Below, piece by piece: positions 53,331 to 64,000 of a stretch of 64,000 nucleotides of DNA. Below the pieces are notes generated by a model. It did not search any database. It was given only the letters and a program-made list of their open reading frames with translations, and was not told the origin of the DNA. Source of the DNA: Dendrophyllia cribrosa (Eukaryota > Cnidaria > Anthozoa > Scleractinia > Dendrophylliidae); the NCBI GenBank assembly GCA_024195265.1, contig JAJLRJ010000001.1, positions 53,489,202 through 53,553,201 on the forward strand, written 5' to 3'. Within the stretch, counting starts at the first letter, position 1, and every line of letters begins with the position of its first letter. The translations under genes and the position numbers were made by a program.

Positions 53331-53890
53331 GAGAAATTTATCTTTTTGACCGATATATTTGTTTGAATTTCCTTGCCTTATTTATGGTAATGATCTCCAA
53401 TTATTTTTATTATTGATCAGTCCTCTGGTTAAAGTGAAAGTTTAAACACTTTTATAATTTCGGGTTCCAAACATGGATGTAAAGGCCCTGTCACACTATT
53501 GCGTATTAAAGAAACTATGAGTTGCGGGAGTTGTAAAGTTGTTCTCTCGCCAAGATCAAGAGAAGTAATTTGTATCCTATGCGGAGAAGAAGTCTAAAAC
53601 TCGGGTAACCGCCGGAAGCTATTTCATTCGCCGACCCAAAAAAAACAGAGCGTAGAAAAAGTGCTTGGTTCAACACTTGTCAGACTCTTGTCAGAATGAC
53701 TTTTTCAAGACAGCAGTAAGCTTGTAACGACAAGACTGCGTCTTTGGCGAGGAAAATAGAGTCAGCGAGGGAAAATTTCAACGCAGTAAAAGGTTCCCAT
53801 GAAGGAGCACGAATCGTTCAATGAGTTCAATGATACAACCTGTCCTTGAATGATATCCAGTCGAAGACATACGCGGGAAATGCACATTTA
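53331..53890. other. Stretch without supported gene
   Basis: Begins with duplicated gene C flank; GGCCCTGTCACACTATTGCG at 53482 resembles a TIR start but no matching end was found. Confidence 0.35.
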
Positions 53891-55090
53891 TGCGCCGATC
53901 AATTCGAAACATCAACATCCCCCCGGGCAATGCCCCGGGCATTTGAACTTTTGAAGATCGACTTGTTCAAATTCCGGCCCCCTTGGGCCAAAATTGCATT
54001 CAAATACCCCACCCTAGCACTGGATTTGACTGTCAAATGCCCCTCCTAAAGATAAAATGTTTTTAGTGAGAATAAAAAATACACTTTGCATTCAGTTTTT
54101 CTGATTTATTCTAGCTGGTGTTTTCCTCGAGAATATATTCAATGGAACCGCGTATACTTTGCAACTGATATTTCACGGCACTCCTGTGGACACCATGCTG
54201 AAATGAATTTTGTTATTGTTTGGTGATTGACTTCTTGATAATTTTTTGAATTGAGTAATTCCTCGTGTGATCAACAAATTTTGCAAAAATATTTAGCAAA
54301 GTGGTTGATTCATTTTTGTTGGAGCTGTTGGGTTTTGAACAAATCGCTTGCAAGCGTCATTCACGAGGTGAAAATTTATTATTCTAAACGCGTTTTATAG
54401 CAACTGACAAATGTTTCCTTGATGAATTTTTTTGTTTGAGAGAGGTTGTTGTTCATTTAACAGTGTTTTTCCTTTCAATCAATATGGCCGTTTAAGCTCT
54501 GCGGACATTTAATAGACTCATAGACTGGCAATACAGTCAGCCACCTTGACTGCGAAATCTGGTACGCGTTGAGCGGCAATTGAAGCTATATTTTAAAAAT
54601 CTACCATTTATAAATATTTAACATATTTAACTATTCGTACAAACCTTCAAAAATGCTGCAAAGCTTTGTCAGTCCCTTTTTCACTAGCCATTCACTAACA
54701 AAGACGTGCGTTTGATAGGCGCCGGCCAAAAAAAATATATATTTTGAACTTTTCCGTTTCAGATTCCCCACCCCACCCAGGCAAAGTTATTTTATTTTAT
54801 TTGCTTCTGCTTCTGCTTCTGTTTTTCTGCTGTACGGATCAGTTTGCCGTTTCTTTTGTTTCACTTGAAGTGTTAATACTGATCTAGATCTGGAAACCCA
54901 GATCCGGCCATTCTCAACGGTTTGTTGTAGTGATCGTTCATTCTATGTTTCTTTTTATACAAAGTCAAATTCCCCACCCCCGGGATGGCCTTTCACGTCA
55001 AATTCCAGACTCCCCGGGCACAGAAAATGTTCAAATGCCCGGGGCATGCCCGGGGGGGAGGGATGTTGATGTTTCGAATTGATCGGCGCA
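53891..55090. mobile_element. 1.2 kb TIR element, 60-base TIRs
   Basis: TGCGCCGATCAATTCGAAAC plus ATCAACATCCCCCCGGGCAA at left, complement at right. TTA at both borders suggests a 3-base duplication. Interior has no conserved frame. Confidence 0.8.
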
Positions 55091-55324
55091 TTAGAAGTTG
55101 AACGACAGGAACCTGGTAACAACTAATCAACTAAACTGCAGATGCCGTGAACGATCTATTGCGTCACATTGGATCAGGTACAAACAGTGATAAGCAACAG
55201 ACCACTGCAAGGACCGAATGATTTTGGTTCGAAAAATAAATTTATCTGTCTCTGAGTGTGGTTATGTAAAAGATACAGATACATCCTTGTTGTTTGCTCA
55301 GCTATATTACAGATCTAGATTAAT

Positions 55325-55500
55325 TCCATAACAACAACAACAACAACGATTTATTTTCAAATAATAAAACAAAATATATTAGCAACCCGCAAATAACTTA
55401 AGTTAATCGTGGAGGGTTGCTGCACACTAAACAATTACAGAAGCTCACTATAAAGTAAATGACTGATAACAATAGATACGAAAATAAGTTATTTTAACAG
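55325..55500 (-). mobile_element. Probable LINE 3' end (reverse) with (CAA)n
   Basis: ACAACAACAACAACAACG then ATTTATTTTCAAATAATAAA. On the minus strand it is a 3' tail ending in a TTG microsatellite. Confidence 0.35.
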
Positions 55501-56102
55501 CAAACATCAAGTCTCGTGAACGCATGATCGCGATCGTCCTCCGGACAAAACACGAAAATAGCTCAACTTTGAGGAGAAATGTTAAAAATGTGGCACCCTA
55601 GATTGAAAGTCATTCTATATGCAAGCAGAAACTATATATGACCCTAAATTCTAAATAAGAATACATGTTTTGTGCACTTCTGGTTTCCAACTGAACCAGC
55701 GCACTATAGTCCAGTCAATCTGTGGTTTGCGTTATATGACCAAGGCAAGTGCCCTAAACAACATACTAAAAATCAAAAAAATCTCTTCAATAGAACATCT
55801 CGAAATTAAGCAATAAAAATTTGAAGCTGTTTCCACAGGATACCCACGTTGTATAAAGTGACAAACTTGATCAAACTTCTTTTTGAGCGGGGCCTGCGCA
55901 TGTTTTGTGATGTATTACAACCCTAAAAATATAACAAAATCATTTGGATCAATTTTCAGCCAATTTAACGTATACAAATACTAAAATAACATTTCCGTAC
56001 CACAGGGAGCCCGCGTCAGGGAAAAAAGGGAAAATGAATGGGGTTAGTTTCTAGAGAAACTGTGGTGCTGCGTCGGTGGGGGGATGAAACACGAGAATTT
56101 AG
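55501..56102. other. Stretch without supported gene
   Basis: AT-rich, no long frame, no clear repeat. Confidence 0.5.
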
Positions 56103-56273
56103 TTTTATCGACTGAGTCGATAAGGTAAATTGACCACCGTAAAAAGATTCAAGTAGCTGACGTTTCGAGCGCTAGCCCTTCGCTCCGACGAAGGGCTAGC
56201 GCTCGAAACGTCAGCTACTTGAATCTTTTTACGGTGGTCAATTTACCTTATCGACTCAGTCGATAAAACTAAA
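56103..56273. repeat. Perfect palindrome built from retroelement 3' ends
   Basis: Arms of about 82 bases: TCGACTGAGTCGATAAGGTA at left, its complement at right. The centre reads CGACGAAGGGCTAGCGCTCG and AAACGTCAGC, the motif typical of Penelope/LINE tails, here head-to-head. Confidence 0.9.
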
Positions 56274-56659
56274 AAAAAGGAAAACTCTACAGTTAACACA
56301 TTTTATTCGTTTTTTCAGTTCAATTTAACAATAGGATCAGCATTGATAACTGAACCTCGGAATTAACACAACTGCTATCGGTTTTTGGCCTGATTGCACG
56401 TTTGTTGACTATCTGAATCTTTTCATGGCCTGACGTGCCAGGTTGAAACAAAACATGGATCTAATATTTCACAGCTGAAATTTCCATATTACTTCAGCTA
56501 GTTGGCCACTAAAATTATTTCATGATTAAATAAAAATGAAATTTGTACGACAACAAATTTGCGGAAATAGTCGGTAATAGTCGGTGTGCCCGCGTTATAA
56601 CTTGTTGCTCTCAACTACAAGTTCGGAGTCTAACGATGTAAAGACTCGTTGTAATCCAG

Positions 56660-57013
56660 TTATTCGTCTTCTACTAAGTCGGGTGCAGGCGAGTTCAGGC
56701 AGCTCTGGCCTTTGCACACTCCACAAGCAGGAGAACATTGGAGACCATGCTTCTTACAGGTACGCCTTTGCGTACTACAGTTGGATTTGCAGTTACAACT
56801 GATGATATCCAAGAGGGACCCGTGTGCTGCTGGTAGATCAGTTCTGATTGGAAGTAGCTTTCCGTCAACTTGTTTCCAGCCCCAGTTCGTTGGTTGTAGA
56901 TCTTGATTACCCTTCCACTCCTGAACCTGATAATACACTCTCAGTTTACGCGGCAGCTGCTGAGGTAGGGGGTGGGGTTTCGGGGTTGTTTGTTGTTCAC
57001 TCAGGGTATACAA
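56660..57013 (-). pseudogene. CXC-type cysteine-rich protein, C-terminal fragment
   Basis: Minus strand, 117 codons. After RVYYQVQEWKGN and NWGWKQVDGKLLPI come TDLPAAHGSLL and CNCKSNCSTQRRTCKKHGLQ, then CSPACGVCKGQSC. The cysteine run C-x-C-x3-C-x6-C-x6-C-x3-C-x2-C-x4-C resembles CRC/CXC-like repeats seen at the ends of multicopy cnidarian ORFs; the first ten residues before it are not conserved-looking, so the exon starts near RVYYQ. Isolated, no partner exon nearby; probably a mobile-element remnant. Confidence 0.5.
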
Positions 57014-57892
57014 AATGTAATATTACATTTGTATAACTGCAATTGCTGTAATTGATATTAAAACAAAGTTTTAATATCCACTTTTTAGAATATTCTTAGG
57101 ATTCAATTTAAATTTAGCATTTTATTAGATTTTAATACAGTAAAAAAGCAACATATAAGGCTGCATATAAGGTAGGGGTCTCGATAATGCAGCATGAATT
57201 AAAGGACAAACTGACAACAACAGAAACGAGACAACAGTTCAATATAGATAGACAGCGGTAACCCTTTTGATTTTATTACTGGATGCTTAATAATAATAAT
57301 AAGGTATTCAGTGCCAATACAAAGCTATAATAAACAAAAAGGGCCGAGGTTGGTTTGCGCTGCTATGCAAAGCAAGATTAGAGACAACAAAGATCAGACT
57401 GTAGTTCAATAAAAGACAGTAAACTGCGATTATATTGGCTTTAATTTCATGGATGCTGAGTGATAATTAATTGTAGAAATTGCCAATATAAATTACAAAT
57501 CTGTAAGCACAATACGAGCCATGGACTATTAATTAAAAATAATAACTAGGGAGCGTTTTCTCCAGAGCTCATTCAAAAGTATTCTTGACAATGTATCATT
57601 GCAGAAATGGTGGATAATTAGTCTCTTGAAATTTAATAGATGTGCATCCTCCCAAGCATCGGAGGGAGAGGTCCATGGCAGCAGAACAGCCGGATCTTGC
57701 TCATTCTTCACATGTTTGCTAATGTCCAAAGAATAAGACCTTATAATTTTAGTACAAATGCTGTCAGCACTCAAATACTTGTATCACATTAACGACCTTG
57801 AGTCCTGATAATAAACCTAGTGTATGCGGCGCATAACCATTATTCAAAAGGAGAAGAAAATATCCATTCTCGTATAAATTTTAAGTTTTTTA
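57014..57892. other. Stretch without supported gene
   Basis: ATACAAAATGTAATATTACA near 57008 has a diverged relative near 60445. The frame of 81 codons on the minus strand is unsupported. Confidence 0.4.
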
Positions 57893-59935
57893 TTAACCCA
57901 TTGACACCTGAACCGCCCGTAACCGCCCGTACAAGACTCCACTGCTTTAAAAAATTGTAACTTTCTCAATCGTGCGAACATTGCCTTAAATAGCAGTTGT
58001 GAGCATTGACTAGAAAGTCTTTCAAATTAAGATACCCAATAAACACAAAAAAGTCAGCGATTTTTGCAGAATATTAGCGTTTGAATTTGGACAATAACAA
58101 AAATTACCGTTTCTAACGTCATAGAAAAACAACAAAAATCACGTTTTTGCCTTTAGTTTTTTTTATTCAAATCATCGTGGCAAACCCAAAAGTCAACATT
58201 TACAGCAAAATTCAGTCCTAGTCCTAGCTTAGCAGTGAATTTTTTTGCTCTTATTCGTTGCTCGGGCCGAGCTACAGCTTCTTATTCTAGTGCATACTCA
58301 CCTTGCCTCTATTTTCAACATCACCACCGCACTGCATGCTGGGAAATAACGAGATTTTTCGACAGCGTTCATTCCGTCCTCCACACTTTTCATATATATA
58401 CTAAGTCCACAGCCACTCTGACCCACCGCCGAAATTTCGCGCTTGTTGTGTTCTCCTGTGGTCGCAACTTCCAAAATATGCCGCGGTAGGTCAAGAAATT
58501 CATCCAGAGTCGAGTCCCAAAGCTACTTCGTTTCCAGGCGGCCATTTTTCCAGTTCAACGAACAACGAGCCAAATTCGTAATCGAAGTACAACACCTAAC
58601 TCGCTTCGTTGAGAAGTGGACTCTGAACTACCTTTAAGCTTAATGATGCTCATCAGGCAGCTACTAAAGATGAAAAATGGCTGTGAACTTACCAAAAATC
58701 GCAGAAACATGATATTGAAGTCTTTATTGAGAACGAACGAAGCGAAATGCCAACGTCACAATGACGTTTCCAGTAAACTCGAGCCTTCAGTGTTTTAGAA
58801 CAGCAGCACTTTCAATGGTAACTCCAAATATGAAGTCACGAAATCCTATGGGGCGTGTGTATGCAACCTCGTTCCCAGGGTCTCTCTTCTTCCCGCCCCC
58901 TGGAGCGAGAGAGAGAAAGACCCTGGCACAGGCTGGTCACGTGTCTCCCAGAATCTGGGAGATTACAAAAGAAAACATTGAGGGAGGGGCTGCCAGGGAA
59001 CGGAGAATATTTGCATAAAAAATAACAGATCTGGTTTGTGTCTCCGCGAAGTAAATGTACCCGCGAGAGGTCAAATTTCGAATATTCAGACGCCAAATTG
59101 CAAAAAAGATTTATGCGGCTTCTATAGACACGTATAATTTAAATACGAGTTGCTGTAGGCTTTGCAAGTCTGTAGGAGAGTATCTCGCACTCCAAGAATT
59201 TGTTCGAAGAATAATCGAGCGCTGCTCGCAACTGCGGAAGAACTGATGTGAAAGATGTGAAAATTATAAAATTATAACAAGAAGTGAAAATTATATCGTA
59301 TTTCGCATCTTTTAGCCACGAAGAGTTCGTCTCGCTCGTCTCATCCAGCTCTAGATTGTCGCTGTCTTTGGCCTTTCTTACATTAAGCATAGCCGTTTTG
59401 ACTTTTCCTTCGTTATTTCCTCTGATCTGGTCGCTTATCAGAGAGTTCAACGGCGAAACGACGACAATAACGGGATGAATTGGCGAGACTGTCTGTGTCG
59501 ATCGAGAGTTGATTTTGTCCAAGAAAAGCCCGGGTAAAAGATGGAGGATGATCGATCTTCAGTATACTGTTGGCAGTACACCGATAGTATATATTCCAGA
59601 GTAAATTACTTCCAGGCACTTGACTTGTTTTGGTTTGAGATTTATGTTCCAGTAGCTACGATCGCAAAGTGAAGGCTGCTAAAAAAATAAAGCGGATCTC
59701 AACCGCCGAAGACAGCATCGTTTTGACGTTGACAAAAACTTTTGGTGACAAAATTTCCAGAAACAGGGACCCGCAGTGGGGAATTTTTTTTCTGGGAGAC
59801 ACGTGACCAGCCTGTGCCAGGGTCTTTCTCTCTCTCGCTCCAGAGGACGGGAAGGAGAAGACCCTGGGAACGAGGTTGGTGTGTATGCAGAAAATCACTC
59901 GAAAACGTAAAAATCCTCAGGTGTCAATGGGTTAA
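57893..59935. mobile_element. 2.0 kb TTAA element (TTAACCCATTGACACC ends)
   Basis: TTAACCCATTGACACCTGA at left and TCAGGTGTCAATGGGTTAA at right. Inside, 58860-58960 and 59793-59883 form a further inverted pair (CTCGTTCCCAGGGTCT). An 84-codon frame at 58235-58489 looks like a first exon of the element but shows no domain. Confidence 0.7.
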
Positions 59936-59948
59936 TGAAGAAAAATAA

Positions 59949-60133
59949 AGGTCACGTGACCAGGGCTTTTGACACTCCCGGGCGAAAGTTAAGGTTAGGG
60001 ATAGTTCAAATCTAGGGTTAGTGTTAAGATTCTAGGGTTAGAACAATTTCTAGGGTAAGGTGTAACTTGGCTCAGGGCCAGGCCTAACTTGGGGTTAGGT
60101 CCCAGGTTTGAGGTTGACCAGGTCACGTGATAG
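59949..60133. repeat. GGTCACGTGACC-flanked stretch with CTAGGGTTAG
   Basis: AGGTCACGTGACCAGG at left and ACCAGGTCACGTGA at right. The middle has three scattered CTAGGGTTAG/TAGGGTAAG motifs, not a telomere array. Confidence 0.4.
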
Positions 60134-60310
60134 GCAATAGTATCAAACTTGATCACCCAAGATGAACTGACCCTCGACAACTGACTGTCACCAGCTGTTC
60201 TAACTCCACCTCTTATGTCTAGTTTTGAAAATCACCACCCCTTGAAGTTGGCTTTCATGCAACTTTCACCTTTGCACTAAATCTAAATATTGGCCAGCAA
60301 CTAGTACCCT

Positions 60311-60333
60311 CCCCCCCCCCCCCCCCCCCCCCC
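60311..60333. repeat. Poly-C tract (23 C)
   Basis: Uninterrupted C run; no inverted partner nearby. Confidence 0.95.
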
Positions 60334-60632
60334 AGATCTTGATGCATATGCCTGTTTTCAAATTAAATAGTATTTTATTTTAATGATTGGTTAAAACACA
60401 AGTTAATGTTTAATTTACAGCAATTTTTTGTGTACCATTGGGGTATATAAAATGCATTATTGCATCTGCAACGTTTTGCTGTAATTCAGTGAAATTAAAA
60501 CCGTCTGTGTTTAAATATCTACTATTTAAAAATATTAACAGGTTAAAATATCGACCCCATTGCGAATTTAAAAATGGTAATTATGATAAAAACAAAGCAA
60601 GATTTTCAAGTTTATTATTTTTACACATTTAG

Positions 60633-60810
60633 CTTACGATGTGCGAATGAGTCAAACGCTGTTTATAATAATAGTGATCAAGAAAAAGAACTATATTTTT
60701 ATTTAGATGTTTTGCTTGAAAGCGCTAAAAAATATATGAAAAGAAAATGCGACACTAAATGCCTAAATGCGCTAAATGAAACAGTCAAGCAAGCATTTAA
60801 AAGTTTGTAG
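60633..60810 (+). CDS. Exon-like ORF, charged, two cysteine pairs
   Basis: After a TTTTTACACATTTAG acceptor-like site: CANESNAVYNNSDQEKELYF, then LDVLLESAKKYMKRKC and DTKCLNALNETVKQAFKSL, ending in TAG. Predicted helical. It may be a last exon, but no partner exon or relative was recognised. Confidence 0.25.
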
Positions 60811-62120
60811 CTCTAAGATACATCTGTTGTATTTAAATTGGTGTGACCAAGCCTCTAGGATCCGATGTTGTTCGCTTGAAAGGATGCATTATTTGGCACA
60901 CAGTGGACTTCCCACTGCCGTTTTCATGATTATCCTTGTTTTCTGCCTCGTTGTCTCATTAATTGATCAACCTTGATAGTTCTTTCGGCCAGTCTGAGAT
61001 GTCGATGGGCAGCAAATCGAAAAGAACGAACTAACTTTAAATTGTATTTTGTGCCAAAATGCGAGATATTTGGCATCCACTTCGAAGTTAGTAGCCATTT
61101 GAACGCAAAGGAATGAATTTCAGGACTGCTATTTGTTTCAGGTAGTATTATAAGTCACAGATATGCAGCTAAAATAACCACTATCGTACATTGTCTTAAT
61201 ATGAATAACAAAGAAATAGTTAAGAAATAATTAAGGTATAAATAACTAATTTTAGTGAGCTCACTAAGATAAAAATCAACATAGACTGATAGTTACTTTT
61301 CAAATAATAAGTCTGCTCAGAAGGTCTGCGGGGCACAATGAGCAGGCCTGGTAGGAGGCCTGTCAATTCCTGTAATAGTGCACACGTGTGTCTGCTGTCA
61401 CTGGCGAGTTGCTAAATTATGGGACTTTGAGTTAAATTAATTTCAATAAAAAATGTATAATTATGACAAACACTTCCAAAAATAGATGCACAATTCGAAA
61501 AATATTCGCGAAAGCGAATATTTCCGTCGCGGGTACCCTGTGGTTTTAAATATTTCTATTTTGTATGCATTTATTATCTTTTTTATAGTTAATAACGTTG
61601 TTCCGATTACCTAAACCGTGAATTGTGTTAGTTTTTACATATTGAACGAAATAATTGTGAAAACAAACGCATTTTTACAGTGCGTTTAATACCACTCAAC
61701 GTGGGCACCCTGTGGTAAAAGCTTGACATCTTTACAGCTAAATTTCGGGATGTTCCACCGAAGGGATTTTTTGGGATTTTTAGTATGTTACTTAGGCCAC
61801 CTCAAACCTTTATTTAGCAATGAAATAAATTCTGTTGCAATTAGTTTGATCTGGAGCCTAAAATTTTCGTAGATTAACTGGATTACTAGCATTTTAAGAA
61901 TTCTTCTTCTGAGTTTTATAAATGCAGAGCTTCTTTATGTCAAAAAAATACTCAGTGATGAATTTTTGTTGAGCGAACAGAAATAGGTCAGATACTCGTC
62001 TGCTTTGCACGTGAGCATTCGCCTGATGTCAATAACAAACCAATCAGCATTCGTTATTTTGAATGAGGCTTCCGTTGGAAGATTCCAATAATCAATTTTA
62101 AACCTGAATTTTGATTTCAA
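60811..62120. other. Stretch without supported gene
   Basis: AT-rich. GGGTACCCTGTGG (61537) and GGGCACCCTGTGG (61704) are a short direct repeat. Confidence 0.45.
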
Positions 62121-62271
62121 TGGCCGTTTTTATACTAGAGACGCATTATCCGTCCAGACGAATAATGCGTCTGTCATGTTATGCGTCTAGTGTAAAGACG
62201 GGACGAACAACTAGAGACGCATTATCCGTCTGGACGAAATTGGGCAAACATTTGTAGTTCATCTGGTTATG

Positions 62272-62313
<42 letters not shown>

Positions 62314-62371
62314 AGACGAACTATCTTTCGAAATGCGTCTTGAACGACGCACTACGAAAGATAGTTCGTCT

Positions 62372-62407
<36 letters not shown>

Positions 62408-62438
62408 AAGACGCATAACCAGACGAACTACAAATGTT

Positions 62439-62469
<31 letters not shown>

Positions 62470-62488
62470 TCTAGTATAAAAACGGCCA
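62121..62488. mobile_element. Long hairpin element (GACGCATTATCCGTC units)
   Basis: TGGCCGTTTTTATACTAGAG at left, complement at right; arms of about 180 bases with centre near 62350. The 15-base word GACGCATTATCCGTC and its complement occur six times in total, so the arms also contain internal inverted pairs. AAT flanks suggest a short target duplication. Confidence 0.9.
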
Positions 62489-62751
62489 ATAATGCAATCC
62501 GTTCCCGATTAATGAAAGTCATTCCCAAATAATAAGCGAACGCGCTGAGTATTTTGACTGTAAAAGTCATCGCTGAATCCTGAAATCATTAAAAACGCAG
62601 CACGGTGAGCCATTACCCATCCTCGGAGACCCAGGGGCAATAAGTTGGGGCGCGACGAAAATCGGCATAAGTTTTCAAGAACGGCGAAGAGAGCCCCTGG
62701 GAACTGATACTTACACGAGTATTTCGAAAAGGCCGCGCAAATGCAGGCTCC

Positions 62752-62792
62752 TGATTGGGCAGAAAAAAACCTTTGTATTATTCTGCCCAATC
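62752..62792. repeat. Short palindrome CTGATTGGGCAGAA
   Basis: GATTGGGCAGAA is inverted 16 bases later as TTCTGCCCAATC. Confidence 0.7.
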
Positions 62793-63332
62793 GGCGAGCA
62801 GCAGATCTAGAGTCAATTTCGTGTGTTCTTACACGGCGCTTGTTGCTGTTGTTGTTCGGTCGCCATTACTTGTCTGGTTCGTACACCAAGGTTCTGCATG
62901 CGAGGGAAATTTTCATTTTAAGTTTCGTCAGAGATCCTAAACGTTCGAGAAATCATTCTGAATGTCAGCAGCAAAAGACTTTACAACATCCAACGGGAAA
63001 ATTATCTTTTGGACCGATCAAAGGTATCGTAAATACTTGCTTGTTTATGGGCGAGTTGATAAGTTTTCGATTTTAAACTTTCTGAGCTTTTTGGTAGGTA
63101 GAATTTTCCCCTTACAGCGTTCATGGCAACTGAAAATTTCCCACACTGCGTGCATTTTTTTGGTGCACGGGCCAGACAAGTATGCCGACCGGCCGCCGGT
63201 GCATCGTACGGTCCTTTACGCTTACTTTCGCGCGCAAAGTGTAGGCTATGTGTTCCCCATAGCATGTGTAGATATTATATATGTTCGTTTTTGGAGATGT
63301 TTTAGATAAAAACGAGCTCTCTACGAATCACA

Positions 63333-63938
63333 ATGAATAGTACTAGAGATTGCTGTCGTACATGTGGTCATGAATTTGTTGATAAAAAGAGAAAGAGAAA
63401 TATTACTGGCGAATTCGCAAAGATATTTGAAGTTGTTCTGAGTGAAAAGTTAAGCGAAGATGATAGCCTACCTCGTGCAGTTTGCGATAAATGCAAATAC
63501 CAAATAGAAAAGGTATGGCGACAGTCCAATAGTGTCAGTTTACAAGAGCCCTCCGTTCAACAGCTATTAAAGCGAAAACATCCAGTGTCCCCTTTGACAT
63601 CTACCAAAGGTGATGATGAAACAGTTGCTAACATTGAGCGCAAAAAGAAGGGTCATAGACTTGTCTTTGATTCCACCTGCTCTGGACTGTCGTTGACAGG
63701 ATATGTTAATATCCAGCCCAAATTCCCGGAAGTTGCATCTGCTCCCATTGTTCCATGTCCCAGTGGATTACCATCTGTTATTGTTCACCATCCACAAAAA
63801 ATTGTGCATACTGTTGCATCCCAAACCTTAAAATCAAGTTGTCAGTGCCGGCCAAGTACAACAAAGGGTACAAGTGTGAAGGTAAATACTAAAATAGTCA
63901 GCACGTTAAATATTAGTAAAGTCCACCCTGGTATTTAA
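63333..63938 (+). CDS. ZAD-like zinc-binding protein
   Basis: 201 codons, ATG in a CACAATGA context, TAA. The N terminus has CCRTCGHEF, then LPRAVCDKCKYQIEKV: two C-x2-C pairs about 45 residues apart, the layout of ZAD-type zinc-associated domains that mediate dimerisation in transcription-factor-like proteins. The remainder is basic and low in complexity (KRKHP, RKKKGHR), with CQC near the end. Whether this is the whole protein or a first exon with an early stop cannot be told; the frame closes cleanly. Confidence 0.55.
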   Translation: MNSTRDCCRTCGHEFVDKKRKRNITGEFAKIFEVVLSEKLSEDDSLPRAVCDKCKYQIEKVWRQSNSVSLQEPSVQQLLKRKHPVSPLTSTKGDDETVANIERKKKGHRLVFDSTCSGLSLTGYVNIQPKFPEVASAPIVPCPSGLPSVIVHHPQKIVHTVASQTLKSSCQCRPSTTKGTSVKVNTKIVSTLNISKVHPGI

Positions 63939-63964
63939 TAGGGTGACCTTTCCTCAAAGTGGCT

Positions 63965-63970
63965 AATAAA
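63965..63970 (+). terminator. Possible polyadenylation signal AATAAA
   Basis: AATAAA 27 bases after the stop of the ZAD-like ORF. The context is short of the window end, so the cleavage site is not visible. Confidence 0.4.
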
Positions 63971-64000
63971 TGACTGGCAGCTAGCCATTGACAGTCTTCG

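Noticed and set aside
60000..60115. Interstitial telomere (TTAGGG)n
   Set aside because: Only three scattered CTAGGGTTAG-like words, no tandem array.
62741..63309. Overlapping ORFs of 111 and 115 codons before the ZAD-like gene
   Set aside because: Several frames overlap on both strands, none has a recognisable motif, and the stretch looks like an upstream region.

Overview
The window looks like nuclear DNA of a cnidarian, most likely an anthozoan such as a stony coral. The reasons are AT-rich sequence, spliced genes with phase-1 EGF exons, a Ngaro-type (DIRS-order) retroelement, Penelope-like remnants and a very dense load of short inverted-repeat elements. The assignment is an inference; no species marker was recognised.

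The backbone is a segmental duplication carrying three paralogous genes on the + strand: gene A (2574-10628), gene B (24970-30125) and gene C (40923-49776). Each has a first exon coding a basic cytoplasmic tail plus one membrane helix, then 1-3-exon blocks of EGF / calcium-binding-EGF repeats, and an 80-base last exon coding a small-residue/spacer/hydrophobic C terminus that ends right after the hydrophobic stretch. Every exon junction is phase 1. The predicted product is anchored at both ends: signal-anchor at the N terminus and a GPI-type signal or second helix at the C terminus. All three genes share an upstream cassette of two CRE-like sites and one kB-like site at fixed spacing. The copies have diverged: A has a one-base deletion in its big EGF exon, lost a cytoplasmic sorting segment and lacks the 3' EGF exons; B lost exon 2 and has a chimeric EGF exon with a missing cysteine; C lost the ancestral ATG and uses a downstream one. 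EGF number differs (11, 12, 13).

Between A and B (about 11.3-23.3 kb) lies transposon sequence: small inverted-repeat elements, then two copies of a foldback element with GAGCTCGA-rich arms, the second interrupted by a near-complete Ngaro-type element (14190-19103) with gag, RT/RNase H and tyrosine recombinase, and A1-ORFs-B1-A2-B2 split direct repeats. Copy one of the foldback preserves the empty site.

Between B and C (about 31.3-40.8 kb) are a tRNA-like sequence, an ankyrin-like broken ORF, a TTAA element containing part of a 5S rRNA gene and a captured exon-like frame, a 2 kb foldback with minisatellite arms splitting a DUF6589-like gene fragment, and four copies of a GCGATCGC-rich TTAA element.

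Beyond C (50-62.5 kb) are further terminal-inverted-repeat elements, a minisatellite (in the last intron of C), a CXC-domain gene fragment, hairpins and low-information sequence. The window ends in a 201-codon ORF with a C2-C2 (ZAD-like) zinc-binding N terminus (63333-63938).
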